In this document: one piece after another, positions 43,327-55,500 of the stretch
Layout of the letters: every line of letters starts with the position of its first letter
Numbering within the stretch: the stretch's first letter is position 1
Source: Zoogloea sp.
GTDB lineage: Bacteria; Pseudomonadota; Gammaproteobacteria; Burkholderiales; Rhodocyclaceae
Direction of reading: 5' to 3'
Length of the DNA: 64,000 bases
NCBI GenBank assembly: GCA_016720685.1
Contig: JADKKC010000009.1
Location: forward strand, 1 to 64,000
Program-made: the position numbers and the translations under genes
Notes under the pieces: generated by a model
What the model was told of the DNA's origin: nothing
Database searches by the model: none
The model's input: only the letters and a program-made list of their open reading frames with translations

Positions 43327-44499
43327 ATGATTACCAAAGACTGGTCCGTCTCGTCAGTCACGGCGGGTTTCCTCGCCGTGCTCATCTCCTATTCCGGGCC
43401 GCTGATCATCTTCTTCCAGGCCGCCCAGTCGGCCGGCGTGTCGCCCGACATGATCTCGTCGTGGGTGTGGGGCATTTCCATCGGCGCCGCGCTGTCGGGC
43501 ATCTTCCTGTCGTGGGTGCTCAAGGTGCCGGTCGTCACGGCGTGGTCGGCGCCCGGCACGGCCTTGCTGGTCACCTTGTTTCCCGGCTTGTCGCTGAATG
43601 AAGCCGTTGGCGCCTACATCACCATCGCCGTGGTGCTGTTCGCGATCGGCATCACCGGCTATTTCGACCGCATCCTGAAGCACGTGCCCAAGGGCGTCGC
43701 CGCCGGCATGATGGGCGGCATTCTGTTCCAGTTCGGCACCAACGCCTTCAAGTCGGCGGCCTCCATGCCGCTGCTCACCTTCGGCATGATCGCCGCTTAT
43801 CTCGTGCTCAAGCGCTTCGTGCCGCGCTACTGCATGATCCTGGTGCTGCTGGTCGGCATCCTGCTGGCGGTGGGCATTGGTGGCGCCAACCTGAGCGGCG
43901 TGCAATTGAGCTTTGCCACGCCCATCTTCATCGCGCCGGAATGGACCTGGGCCTCGACCCTCAGCTTCGCCGTGCCGCTGATCCTGGTCAGCCTTACCGG
44001 GCAGTTCCTGCCGGGCATGGCGATCCTGCACGGCTCGGGCTACACCACCCCGGCCAAGCCCATCCTGGCGGTAACCAGCATCGCCTCGCTGATCGTGGCC
44101 TTCTTCGGCGGCATCACCATTGTCATCGCGGCCATCACCGCGGCGCTGTGCACCGGCAAGGACGCCCACGAAGATCCCTCCAAGCGCTACGTGGCCGGCA
44201 TCTCCAACGGCGTGTTCTACCTGATCGGCGGCTTCTGCGGCGCCACCATCGTGTCGCTGTTCACCCTGCTGCCCAAGGAATTCGTCGCCGTGCTGGCGGG
44301 CCTTGCGCTGCTGGGCGCCATCACCGCCAACATCATGGGCACGGTCAGCCAGGAAGATCACCGCGAAGCCTCGGTGATCACCTTTCTGGCCACCGCTTCC
44401 GGCATGAGCTTCCTCGGCCTCGGCTCGGCCTTCTGGGGCGTGGTGATCGGTTCGGTAGCCTACTTCGTGCTGCACCGGGTCAAGGCCGCCGCGAAGTAA
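43327..44499 (+). CDS. benE: BenE-family benzoate/H+ symporter
   Basis: A 390-residue permease with about eleven to twelve membrane segments. BenE signatures: SAGVSPDMISSWVWGISIGA, VVTAWSAPGTALLV, GYTTPAKPILAVTSIASLIV, and AALCTGKDAHEDPSKRYVAG. The start is ATG 43327; an upstream in-frame start at 43291 overlaps the reductase. With the LysR regulator and reductase it suggests a module for uptake and modification of an aromatic acid or aldehyde, although no ring-cleavage genes are present. Confidence 0.9.
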   Translation: MITKDWSVSSVTAGFLAVLISYSGPLIIFFQAAQSAGVSPDMISSWVWGISIGAALSGIFLSWVLKVPVVTAWSAPGTALLVTLFPGLSLNEAVGAYITIAVVLFAIGITGYFDRILKHVPKGVAAGMMGGILFQFGTNAFKSAASMPLLTFGMIAAYLVLKRFVPRYCMILVLLVGILLAVGIGGANLSGVQLSFATPIFIAPEWTWASTLSFAVPLILVSLTGQFLPGMAILHGSGYTTPAKPILAVTSIASLIVAFFGGITIVIAAITAALCTGKDAHEDPSKRYVAGISNGVFYLIGGFCGATIVSLFTLLPKEFVAVLAGLALLGAITANIMGTVSQEDHREASVITFLATASGMSFLGLGSAFWGVVIGSVAYFVLHRVKAAAK

Positions 44500-44531
44500 T
44501 CGCCGGCTGTCGCCGCCCGGGCGCAAGCCCC

Positions 44532-44565
44532 CAGGAGCCCCGCGGGTCGACCCGCGGGGCTCCTG
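44532..44565 (+). terminator. Terminator after benE
   Basis: A perfect 16-bp palindromic stem (CAGGAGCCCCGCGGGT with ACCCGCGGGGCTCCTG) around a CG centre, 33 bp after the benE stop. It is followed by GCGTTTACG rather than a long T-run, so termination strength is uncertain. Confidence 0.7.
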
Positions 44566-44589
44566 GCGTTTACGGCCGTCGGGTTGGCG

Positions 44590-44750
44590 GCCGGCGGGTT
44601 TCCGTTTGCATAAAAAATTCTGATTAAATATTTTTACAGTTACTGAATATAATGCCAGTCAATGTCATTCGATTAATTCCAATGTCCTTATCGCGGTAAT
44701 TCACCCGGCGTCAGAGCGGGGCGAGCCGCGTCATCGAACCGTCGCCCGCC
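44590..44750 (+). promoter_or_regulatory. AT-rich promoter/leader region of the cdiB-cdiA locus
   Basis: Sequence around 44608-44690 is strongly AT-rich (AAAAAATTCTGATTAAATAT, GTTACTGAATATAATGCC) compared with both neighbours. GAATATAAT near 44645 could be a -10 element. It lies about 100 bp before the TpsB start. Low GC content is common in front of horizontally acquired two-partner-secretion loci. Confidence 0.45.
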
Positions 44751-46496
44751 ATGCCCGCTACGCCCAGACACTTCGCTCCCCGCCACCGCCAGGCCCTGGC
44801 CGCCTGCGCCGTCTCCATCCTTCTCGCCGTCCCGGCCTCGGGCCACGCCCAGACGCCACCCGGCGTCGCCGACACCCAGGAACTCCTCCGCCAGCAGGAG
44901 CGCGAACGCCAGTTGCGCGAACAGTTCGAGCGCGCGCCCGACGTCCGCCTCGAAGCCCCCTCCGCCGCCAGCGCCGATGCACCCCTCGCGGTGGACGAAA
45001 CCCCGTGCTTCCGCATCGAGCGCATCGAACTGGCCGGCGCTCGCGGCGAGGCCTTCCACTGGGCCCTCGCCGCCATCGACCGCCCCGACGATCCCCCCAC
45101 CGGGCGCTGCCTCGGCACCCGCGCCATCAATCAGATCATGACGCGTCTGCAGAACCGCATCGTGTCGCGCGGCTACATCACCACCCGCGTCGTCGCCGCC
45201 GCCCAGGATCTGACCCGCGGCGTGCTCACCCTCACCGTCATTCCCGGCCGCATCCGCGACATCCGCCCCGCCGACGGCACCCGGCTCCACGCCCGCCTCG
45301 GCGCCGCCCTGCCGGCCGCCAGCGGTGATCTCCTCAACCTGCGCGACATCGAACAGGGCCTCGAAAACCTCAAGCGCGTGCCCACCGCCGATGCCGACAT
45401 CCAGATCGCCCCGGCCGCCGATCCGCTGGCCGGCCCCGGCGAGAGCGATCTCGTCGTCGCCTGGCGCCAGGAAAGGCTGCTGCGTCTCAACCTGTCCCTC
45501 GACGACAGCGGCACCCGGGCCACCGGCCGCTTCCTCGGCGGCGCCACCGTGTCGCTGGATAACGCCCTCGGCCTGAGCGACCTCTTTTACGCCAGCTTCA
45601 ACCACGATCTTGGCGGCGGCGTGTCCGGCAGCCGCGGCACCCACGGCTACACCGTCCACTACGCGCTGCCTTGGGGCTACTGGCTGGCGAGCCTCACCGC
45701 CGGTGGCAACACCTATCACCAGGCGGTGGCCGGCGCCAATCAAACCTACCGCTACAGCGGCGAATCCGAACACGCCGCACTGCGCCTCACCCGCCTGCTG
45801 CACCGCAACGCCACAGGCAAAACCAGTGCCTGGGTGCAGGCCTGGATGCGTCAATCCAGCAACTTCATCGACGACACCGAAGTCGTCGTCCAGCGCCGGC
45901 GCATGGGCGGTTGGGAGGCCGGCTTCAACCATCGCGCCTTCATCGCGGCCGCCACCCTCGACGTCGATCTGGCCTACCGGCGCGGCACCGGCGCCTTCGC
46001 CGCCCTTCGCGCCCCCGAAGAAAACTTCGGCGATGGCACGTCGCGGCCCGGCATCTACACCGCCAGCGCCCAGCTCAACCTGCCCTTCCGCGCTGGCGAG
46101 CAGGCCCTGCGCTACACCAGCCTGGCGCGCCTGCAGCGCAGCGAATCGCCCCTCGTCCCGCAAGACCGCTTCGCCATCGGCGGGCGCTACACGGTGCGCG
46201 GCTTCGACGGCGAAAGCGTGCTGTCCGGCGAGCGCGGCTGGCTGTGGCGCAACGATCTGGGCCTGGCGCTCCGGGAAACCGGCGCCGAGGCCTACGTGGG
46301 CGTCGACGTCGGCCTCGTCAGCGGGCGCAGCACGCGCGGCCTCCTCGGCCGGCGCCTGGCCGGCGGTGTGCTGGGCGTGCGCGGCAGCGTCGGCGGCCTC
46401 GCCTACGACGTCTTCGTCGGCACCCACCTCGCGCGACCCACGGGCTTCGCCAGCCCCGACGGCCTCGCCGGCTTCTCTCTCAACTGGGCCTGGTAG
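44751..46496 (+). CDS. cdiB: Two-partner secretion outer-membrane transporter (TpsB, CdiB/FhaC/ShlB family)
   Basis: A 581-residue Omp85-superfamily translocator. The signal peptide ends near GHAQ. An N-terminal helix and linker rich in Gln/Arg/Glu (LRQQERERQLREQFERAPD) is followed by two POTRA domains (about 80-235: CFRIERIELAGA, GYITTRVVAAAQDLTRGVLT) and a 16-strand barrel. The conserved loop-6 motif VRGF is at 482-485 (GRYTVRGFDGE). The last residue is an aromatic Trp (LNWAW), as required for BAM assembly. It exports the exoprotein encoded 33 bp downstream. Confidence 0.93.
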   Translation: MPATPRHFAPRHRQALAACAVSILLAVPASGHAQTPPGVADTQELLRQQERERQLREQFERAPDVRLEAPSAASADAPLAVDETPCFRIERIELAGARGEAFHWALAAIDRPDDPPTGRCLGTRAINQIMTRLQNRIVSRGYITTRVVAAAQDLTRGVLTLTVIPGRIRDIRPADGTRLHARLGAALPAASGDLLNLRDIEQGLENLKRVPTADADIQIAPAADPLAGPGESDLVVAWRQERLLRLNLSLDDSGTRATGRFLGGATVSLDNALGLSDLFYASFNHDLGGGVSGSRGTHGYTVHYALPWGYWLASLTAGGNTYHQAVAGANQTYRYSGESEHAALRLTRLLHRNATGKTSAWVQAWMRQSSNFIDDTEVVVQRRRMGGWEAGFNHRAFIAAATLDVDLAYRRGTGAFAALRAPEENFGDGTSRPGIYTASAQLNLPFRAGEQALRYTSLARLQRSESPLVPQDRFAIGGRYTVRGFDGESVLSGERGWLWRNDLGLALRETGAEAYVGVDVGLVSGRSTRGLLGRRLAGGVLGVRGSVGGLAYDVFVGTHLARPTGFASPDGLAGFSLNWAW

Positions 46497-46529
46497 GCCG
46501 CGCTCCCAACTTTTCGGGTTATCGACGCC

Positions 46530-49500
46530 ATGAACAAGCACTGCTACCGCATCGTTTTCAACCAAACCCGTGGAATGCCGATGGTCGTGGCCGAATCCGC
46601 CCGTAGCCAGGGCGGGGCCGGGGAGCCCGACGGCGCGGGCGGTTTGCGTGCGAGTCCGCCAGCCCGGCGGGCCGCCTTCGCGCTGTCCACGCTGTCCCTC
46701 GGCGTGCTGCTGATCACCGGCGGCATGAGCTGGTCCCCATCCGCCGGGGCTCAGATCGTCGCCGACCGCAGCGCCCCCGGCGCCCGTCAGGCCACCGTGC
46801 TCAACACCGCCAACGGCGTGCTGCAGGTCAACATCCAGACCCCGAGCGCCGCCGGCGTGTCGCACAACGTTTACAGCCAGTTTGACGTGCCCGCCCGCGG
46901 GGCCATCCTCAACAACGCCCGCAGCGGCGCCACGACCCGGCTGGGCGGTCTGGTTCAGGGCAACCCGTGGCTCGCCGGCGGCACCGCCCGGGTGATCCTC
47001 AACGAAGTGAATGCCACCAGCCCCAGCCAGTTGCGCGGCTACATCGAAGTCGGCGGCGACCGGGCCGAAGTGGTCATCGCCAATCCGGCCGGCATCGTCT
47101 GCGACGGCTGCGGCTTCATCAACGCCAGCCGCAGCACCCTCACCACCGGCGCGCCGCTGCTCACCAACGGCAGCCTCGACGGTTTTCGCGTGCAGGGCGG
47201 CCGCATCGAGGTTCAGGGCGCCGGGCTGGATGCCGCCGACAGCGACTACACCGGCCTCATCGCCCGCGCCGTGGATCTCAACGCCGGCATCTGGGCGAAG
47301 GATCTGCGCGTGATCACCGGCGCCGCCGAGGTGAGCGCCGATGCCGCGTCGGCCACCGCCCTTGCGGCCAGCGGCACCGCCCCGGCCTTCGCCCTCGACG
47401 TGGCCCTCCTTGGCGGCATGTACGCCAACAGGATCACCCTTGTCGGCGCCGAGGCCGGACTCGGCATGCGCAGCGCCGGCCACATCGGGGCCGCCGCCGG
47501 CGAGGTGCTCGTCACCCTGGATGGCCGGCTCGAAAACAGCGGGCGCCTTACCGCCACGGGGGCCATCGGAGTCGCGGCGGCGGGGGGCATCGCCAACAGT
47601 GGCAGCCTGTATGCCCTTGGCGACACCACGCTGGCCACGCCCGCCGACGTCACCAGCAGCGGCCTCGTCGCCGCCGGTGGCAATGTCGAACTCAGCGCCG
47701 CCCGCATTGCCGGCAGCAGCGCGTCGGCCTTCGTCGCCGGCTTGCACGAAGACGGCAGCCTCGGCGCCGGCTGGCTCCAGGCCGATGCCAGCGGTGCCCT
47801 CGCAGCCAACGGGCAAAACCTCGCCCAAAGCGGCATCCGCTTCGCCGCCGACAGTCTCAGCCTTGCCGGCAGCCAGACTGCCACCCGCCAGCTCGATCTG
47901 CTGGCCCGCCGCGGTGACATCGACGCCAGCGCCGCCCGCATCGGCGTGGACGAAAGCCTGCAGGCCCGCAGCACCGGAACCCTGCGCAGCGACGCCGCGC
48001 ACGTTTCCGCCGCGCGCCTGCAAATCAGCGCCGAAAATCTCTCCAACCGTGCCGGCAGCCTGGTCCAGACCGGCCCCACCGCGCTCGCCGTCACGCTGCC
48101 CGGCAGCCTCGACAACCAGGGTGGCTACATCGCCTCGGCGGGCACGGCGTTCGATCTTGCCGCCACCACTGTCGCCAACGCCGACGGCCATATCGAGCAC
48201 ACCGGCAGCGGCACGTTTGCACTTTCCGTCACCACCCTCGATGGCCCGCGCGGCAGCCTCGCCAGCGCCGGCACGCTGCGCCTCGGCGCCGCCACGCTCA
48301 TTCTCGACGGCGGCAATACCCGTGCCGACAGCCTGCAGATCGACAGCGCCCGCCTGTCCAGCGTGGGCGGGCAGATCACCCAGAGCGGCAACGGGCCGAT
48401 GCAGGTCCGGGCCACGCAGCTTCTCGACAACAGCGGTGGCCGCCTCGCGTCCAATGGCAGCCTTGGCGTGGATGCCGGCGAGCTGCGCAACACGGCCGGC
48501 AGCATTCAGGCCGGCGCTGATGCCAGCCTCCGCATGGCCGGCGCGGCCGACAACTCCGGCGGCAGCATTGTTGCCGGGCGCCAGCTCAAGCTCGGTGCCG
48601 CCAGCCTCGACAACAGCCGCGGCCTTGTCAGCAGCGCGGCTGGCAGCCTGGGGCTAACTTTGTCCGGCGCGCTCGCCAATCCCCTCGGCGACATCCTCGC
48701 CGGCGCCGACCTGAGTCTCACCGCGGCCAGCCTGGCCAGTAGCGGCACTTTGTACAGCCAGCGTCACCTGCGCATCGACATTGCCGAAGCCCTTGCCAGT
48801 ACGGGCGTGATTGCCGCAGCCGGCGATGCCAGCCTTTCTGCCGGCCGCATCGACAGCAGCACAGGCAGCCTGCTCGCTGCCGGCATGCAGGCCGACGGCA
48901 GCGCGGCGGCCGCGGGGTCGCTGAGCGTGCTCGCTCGCGACGGCCTGCTCGCCCAGGGCCGCAACCAGGCCGTCGGTGCGTTTGTTGCCAGCGGCCGCAA
49001 CGTTGATCTCGCCGGCAGCCAGTCCCGCGCTGAAAACATCAGCCTTGCCGCCCTGGCCGGCGATGTCGTCACCCGCGACGCGATCGTCGCCGGAAGCGCC
49101 ACGCTCGAGATTCGCACCGCCGCCGACCCCGCCCGCCAGCTCGACAACCGCGGCGGCCAGCTCTCGGCCGCACAGCTCGATCTTTCTGTCGCCAATCTCG
49201 ACAACCGGGCCGGCAGCCTGCAGCAAAGCGGCAGCGGCGATCTCACCCTCGCCACTGCCAGCCTCGACAACCGGGGCGGCCGCATCGCCACCAACAGCCG
49301 GCAGCTCACGCTCTCGGCCGACGGGCTCGACAACGCACAGGGCCTCATCGTGCACGCCGGCAGCGACAGCCTCGTCATCACCGCCACAACGCTGGCCGGC
49401 GGCCAGGGCCGCATCCTCACCAATGGCAGCCTGAACCTTGCCGCAGGCGAGATCGATCTCGACGGCGCCGAAACCCGTGCCCACCATATCCGCATCAATA

Positions 49501-52500
49501 GCCCGCTGCTGTCCCACCAGGGCGCGCTGCTTGCCGGCAGCGGCACACTGGATATCAAGGCCGACACCCTGCTCGACAACACCGGCGGCCTCATCACCGC
49601 CAATGGCGACACCACCGTCCAGGCCGGCACGCTGCTCAACCGGCAGGGCGCGCTGCAAGCCACCGGCAACGCCAGCCTCACGCTTGCGGCCAGTGACGTG
49701 GTGGATAACAGCGCCGGCAGCCTGAGCACGCAGTCCGGTCATTTGGTCGTCGAAAGCGGCGGGGCGCTGCTCAACCGTCTTGGCGCCATCGGCAGCGGCG
49801 GCGCCTTCGATGCACGGCTGGCCTCCCTCGACAACTCCGGCACGCTTTACGCGGCAGACAGGCTCGCCATCGTCTCGGCCGGCCTCATCGACAACACCGG
49901 GGTGCTGGCGGGCCGCTCAAGCGTGCAGCTTGACGCCGCGCGCCTGTCTGCCGGCGCCGCCAGCCTGCTTGCCGCCGGCCTTCAGTCCGACGGCAGTTCT
50001 GGCGCCACGGGCGATCTGACTGTCACCACCGCCGATCTGCTGGCCGCCCATGGCCACAACCAAGCTGCCGGCCGCCTCGTTTTCAGCGGCCGTGACGTGG
50101 ACCTCTCGGGTGCCACCACCCGCGGCAGCCGGGTCATGCTCACCGCCACCGGGGGCGATCTCGTCACCGCGGGGGGCAGTGTCGCGACCCCCGGTGAGCT
50201 GCTAATCGAAGCCCGTTCCGGCTTCGCCAGCCGCCTCGACAACCGGGCCGGTCATCTTGCTGCCGGCCACCTGGACATCCAGGTCGCCAACCTCGACAAC
50301 CGGGCGGGCGCCATCGAGCAGAGCGGAACCACCGCCACCGTGCTGGCGCTCACCGCGCCGGGCGGCCTGATGGACAACCGCGGTGGTTTCATCGCCGGCA
50401 ACGGCCTTGATTTTGCCCTTGCGGCCCATACCCTGCTCAACAGCGACGGACGCATCGCCCATGCCGGCAGCGGCACGCTCAATCTGTCGGCGGCCAGCCT
50501 GGACAACCAGCGCGGCGTGGTCCTCGGCAACGGCTCAATCCGCGTGCTCGCCGATCTGCTGAACAACGACACCGGCAGCTTCAATGCCCGCAGCCTTGAT
50601 CTGCACGCCGCAAGCCTGCTGAACCGCGGTGGTGACATCGTCCACTCCGGGCCCGCCGCCGGTGCCATCGGGGTGGCCGGCGTCTTCGACAACCGCGCCG
50701 GGCGCCTTGCCAGCGCGGGCGACTTCAGCCTGGCCGCTGGCGTGCTGGACAACCGGGGTGGCACCCTGGCCAGCGCGGGCACCGCCAGCCTGGGCATTCA
50801 TGTCGCCGGCGTCACCGACAACAGCTCAGCCGGAAAAATCCTCGCCGGCGGCAGCGCCCGCCTCGAAACGGCCGCCTTCGACAACACCGACGGCCAGCTC
50901 GCCGCGAGCGAATCCCTGGGCGTTGTCGCCGCCAATGGCCTGGCCAACCTCCGCGGCACCCTCGCGGCCGGGCAGGCGCTGTCCGTCACCGCGGCCACCC
51001 TCGATAACACCGAGGGCAGCCTGCAGTCGCTGCACGCGGCCCTCGCCATCGACGTGGCAGGCGAATTTGCCAACCGGCGCGGTCAGGCGCTTGCCGGCAG
51101 CGATCTTCGCGCCGTCGTCGGCAGCCTCGACAACAGCGGCACCCTTTACGCCGGCGGCAGTGCCTTTGTTGCGGCCCGGGGCGATGCGCTCAATACGGGG
51201 CTCGTAGCCGCCGGCAGCAATCTGGTGCTGGCGGGCGCCGGCATCGCCAGCGACGCCACCAGCGTCCTCGCGGCGGGCCTGCAGGCAGACGGCAGCCTGG
51301 CCGCAGGCGGCGATCTCACCGTCAGCGCCAGCGGCCCGCTCATGGCCACCGGGCACAACCTGGCTGGCGGGCGTCTCGCCTTCAGCGGCGCCAGTGTCGA
51401 TCTGACAGCCAGCCGCACCGAGGCCGGCCACATCGCCATTCTTGCCACCGGGGGTGACATCCTCACCATCGATTCACGCCTGTCCACACCCGGCCAGCTC
51501 AGCCTGAACGCCTCCGGCGCCGACAACCGCGGTGGCGAGCTGCTTGCCGGCCAGCTCCAGATCCCGGCCGCCACCCTCGACAACCGGGATGGCCGCATCG
51601 CCCAAAGCGGCAGCGGCCCGGCAGGCATCACCGCCACACAGCTGTTCGACAACCGCCTCGGCAGCCTCGTCGGCAATGGCGACACCACCCTCGTCGTCGG
51701 TCAGCTGCTCAACAGCGAGGGCCATATCCAGACTGCCGCCAGTGCCGCCCTGGGCATCCATGCCGGCGGCCACGTGGACAACCTCTCCGGCGCGCTCGTG
51801 GCGGGTGGCCGCCTTACGCTGCAGGCCGCCAGCCTCGACAACCGCGCTGGCCAGATCAGCGCCATTGCTGGCGGCCTCGGCGTCAACCTGGAGTCCGGCC
51901 GGCTCGACAACGCCGGCGGGCGCCTCGAAGCCGCCGAAACCCTCAGCCTCGCGGCCCGGGGCATCGTCAACGCTGCGGGCAGCATCACCGGCCGCCAGAT
52001 TCACGTCGACAGCGCCGGCCAGGCCTTCGACAACCGCGGCGGCCTGCTTGCCGCCCGCGAAGGGCTGAGCCTTGCCAGTGGCGAGCTCGACAACGCCGCT
52101 GGCACCCTCCAGGCCGGCGGCGAACTCCTTGTGGATACCGGCGGCCAGCGGCTTGCCAACACGGCCTCAGGCAGCGCGGCGGGCATTTTCGGGCGGGGTC
52201 GGGTCGATCTGCGCAGCGGCATCCTCGACAACAGCGGCGGCTTCATCGGCGCCACCGCCAATCTCGCCATTGCCGCCAGCACGCTGCTCAACCGCGACGG
52301 CGCCGCCATCAGCACCGAACAATCCCTCGTCGTGGCCGCCTCCGTGGTGGACAACCGGGGCGGCCAGATCCAGGCCCTTGGCGATCTGGCCATCGATACT
52401 GGCGCCGGGCGCATCGACAACACCGGCAGCCTCATCCGCGCGGCGGGCCAGGCAAGCCTCACCGCCGGCCAGCTCGTCAACGCCGCCACGCCTGACGGCA

Positions 52501-55500
52501 GCGGCCTTGGCATCGAAGGCCGTTCGCTGCGCATCCAGACCACCGATCTGGACAACCGCCACGGCGCCTTGCGTGCCAACGACAACCTCGCCGTGCTCGC
52601 CTCGGGCAGCGTGGATAACAGCGGCGGGCTGATGTCCGCCGGCCATACCCTGCGCCTCGCCGACAACAGCCCCGGCGCTGCCGCCGGCAGCCGCACGCTG
52701 TCCATCCTCAACACCGGTGGCACCCTCATCGCCGGTCGCCTGCTCGACATCGACGCGGCCCGCCTCGGTGGCGACGGCAGCCTCCTCAGCCGCGGCGACA
52801 TCACCGTCCGGCTGACAGGTGACTACAACCATTCTGGCGTTTTCCGTGCCGCCGGCAATGCCAGCCTCGTCACCGCCGGCAACATCGTCAACCACGCCGC
52901 GATGGAGGCCGGGCAAACGCTGCACCTGTCCGCCGCCCACATCACCAACCTCACCGATGCCACCCTCAGCGGCGACACCACCGAGCTGAACGCAGCCGTC
53001 AGCCTCCTCAATCGTGGCCTCATCGATGGCCGCGAAACCCGGATCAGCACCGCCGAACTGCTCAACGCCGGCCGCGGCCGCATTTACGGCGATCACCTGG
53101 CCATCCAGGCCGGCACCCTCGTCAACGAGCAGCAATACGGCAACAGCGCCACCATCGCGGCCCGCGAGCGGCTCGATCTCGGCGTGCACAACCTGGTCAA
53201 CCGCGAGCACGCGCTGATTTTCAGTGCTGGCGACATGGCCATCGGCGGCACCCTCGACGCCGCCGGCCGGGCCACCGGCATGGCGGCGCGCATCGATAAC
53301 AGCAGCGCCACCATCGAGGCCCTGGGTCAGCTCAGCCTGGCCAGCGCGCAGCTCGCCAACACCAACGCCCACTTCAGCACCCGCATCGCCAGCGTCGGCA
53401 GCCCCGAAGAAATCGTCTACATCACGCCGTCCGGGGCAAGCGGCATGTTCCCGGTTGCGATGTTCAACTGGGGGCACTGGAGCAAGGCCGGCGCCTATTA
53501 CTGGGCGGTGGACAAGCTCATGCCGGAATTCGGTGTCCTCGGCGAATCCCCCGTGCCGCGGGTGGGCGAAGTCGGCTGCGCCGATGACTTCCCCGGAGAC
53601 GAATGCCAAAGCATCTACGAGCTCGCCATCAGTTCGAGCTATCCCCGCAACGACAAGGCGTGGGCCTACTTCCACCTCACACCGCCCGATCCGCAGCCGG
53701 TCACGCCCACCATCGCCAAACCGGCCGAGCCAATGCTGATCAAACCCGTCGCGCCCGATCTGGCGCGCGCCGCCAGCTGCCAGCCCGGCGCGGGCTACAG
53801 CGATACGGCGTGCAGCGCTTACACCATTGAACTCGACACCTACACGCAGCAACTCGCCAGCGATAGCGCCGCCCTGGCTGCCTACAGCGCCAGCATGGGG
53901 GCCTACGAGGCGGCGTGGTCGGCGTATCGCGATACCGAAGCGGCCTGGGCGGCGGCCACTGAAATCCGTTACACGGCGCTGGACGAAGCCATCGTCAAAT
54001 ACAACGAGGCCATCGACGGCGGACGGATCAAGTCATGGACCCAATACGAAGTCACCCGCACCCACAGCCAGAGTGAAGTCGTCAGCTCCGACCCGGCACA
54101 AATCCTCGCCGGTGGCGCCATGCGCATAACAGGTCTCGACCTCCTCAACGACAAGAGCCGGATCCTCGCCGGCGGGCTGCTGAGCGGCGACCTGGGCAGC
54201 CTGCGCAATGTGGATGGCGAAGGCGTCTACATTACCCATGAGGCCGGGACCAGCCAAACCACCTGGACCAAATACAAAGGTGACCGGAAAGGCTATTCCG
54301 TCCGGAGATGGAGCGCTCCCACTCCCTATCTCCCCGCTGACAAAGTCACCACCATCACCCTGCCGGTCGCCGAAACCCGCGGCGATACCGCTCCGTCCGG
54401 CAGCGGCGCCTCTATCGCCGGGCGCAGCACGAGCACTCTCGATACCCCGGTAGAAAGCACCGGCACGGCCACCGCCGGCACCCGGGCCGCTGCCATCATT
54501 GAAGTTCGCGCAAACCTTGCCGCGCCGGTGGCCGGCAGCACGGGCTCCGCCCCGGTTGCCGCCCCGCAAACGGCGGGCAACATTGCCACCGCCGAGGCGG
54601 CAGGCGCGGCGCCGGTGGCGCTCGTCGCCGCGCCTGCCGTGGGCGCGTCGGGCCTTGCCGGCATCAAGACCGCCGCGCTGCCCGTGGCTGCGGCGCCCGC
54701 CCTTGTGCCGGTGGACGCGGCCCCGGCCGGCGTCACGCCAGCCCTTCAGGGCTCGCCGACCGCCGCGAGGCCCCAGGCTGTCGGCGCGGCGCCGGCCGTT
54801 GTCATCCGCAGCGTGGCGCCCGACACCCGCTTGCCGTCGTCCAGCTTGTTCACCGTCAATCCGGCCGGCGACGCCCGCTACCTCGTCGAAACCGACCCGC
54901 GCTTCACCGACCGCCGCCAGTGGCTCAGCTCGGACTACATGCTCAGCGCGCTTTCCGTCGATCCGGCCACGGTGCAAAAACGCCTCGGCGACGGCTTCTA
55001 CGAACAGCGCCTGGTTCGCGAACAGGTCGCCCAGCTCACCGGCCGGCGCTTTCTCGACGGTTACGCCGACGACGAAGCCCAGTATCTTGCCCTGCTCGAC
55101 AACGCCGCCACCTACGCCCGCGCCTGGAACCTGCTGCCCGGCCTCGCCCTCAGCGCCGAACAGATGGCCGGGTTGACCAGCGACATCGTCTGGCTCGTGG
55201 ACGAAGCCGTCACCCTGCCCGACGGACGTCTCACCCATGCCCTGGTTCCGCGCCTCTACGTCCGCGTCCGCGAGGGCGATCTCGACGGCAATGGCAGCCT
55301 GATTTCCGCCGACGCCCTCGACATCGCCCTCTCCGGCGATCTCCAAAACAACGCCACCTTGGCCGGGCGCAGCGTGGTCAGTCTGAGCGCCGAGAACGTG
55401 AAGAACCTCGGCGGACGCATCCGCGGCACTGACGTCGGCATCAGGGCCGGCCAGGATCTGAGCATTGAAGGCGGCCGTATCGAAGCCACCGATCGCCTCG

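Noticed and set aside
44688..48200. 1170-codon open frame on the minus strand opposite cdiB/cdiA
   Set aside because: Antisense of well-supported cdiB and cdiA with low-complexity Gly/Ala/Asp composition, as expected from the complement of a GC-rich, repeat-rich gene. No motif recognised.
52167..53852. 561-codon minus-strand open frame inside cdiA
   Set aside because: Antisense to the FHA repeats; periodic composition mirrors the repeats and no start signal is seen.
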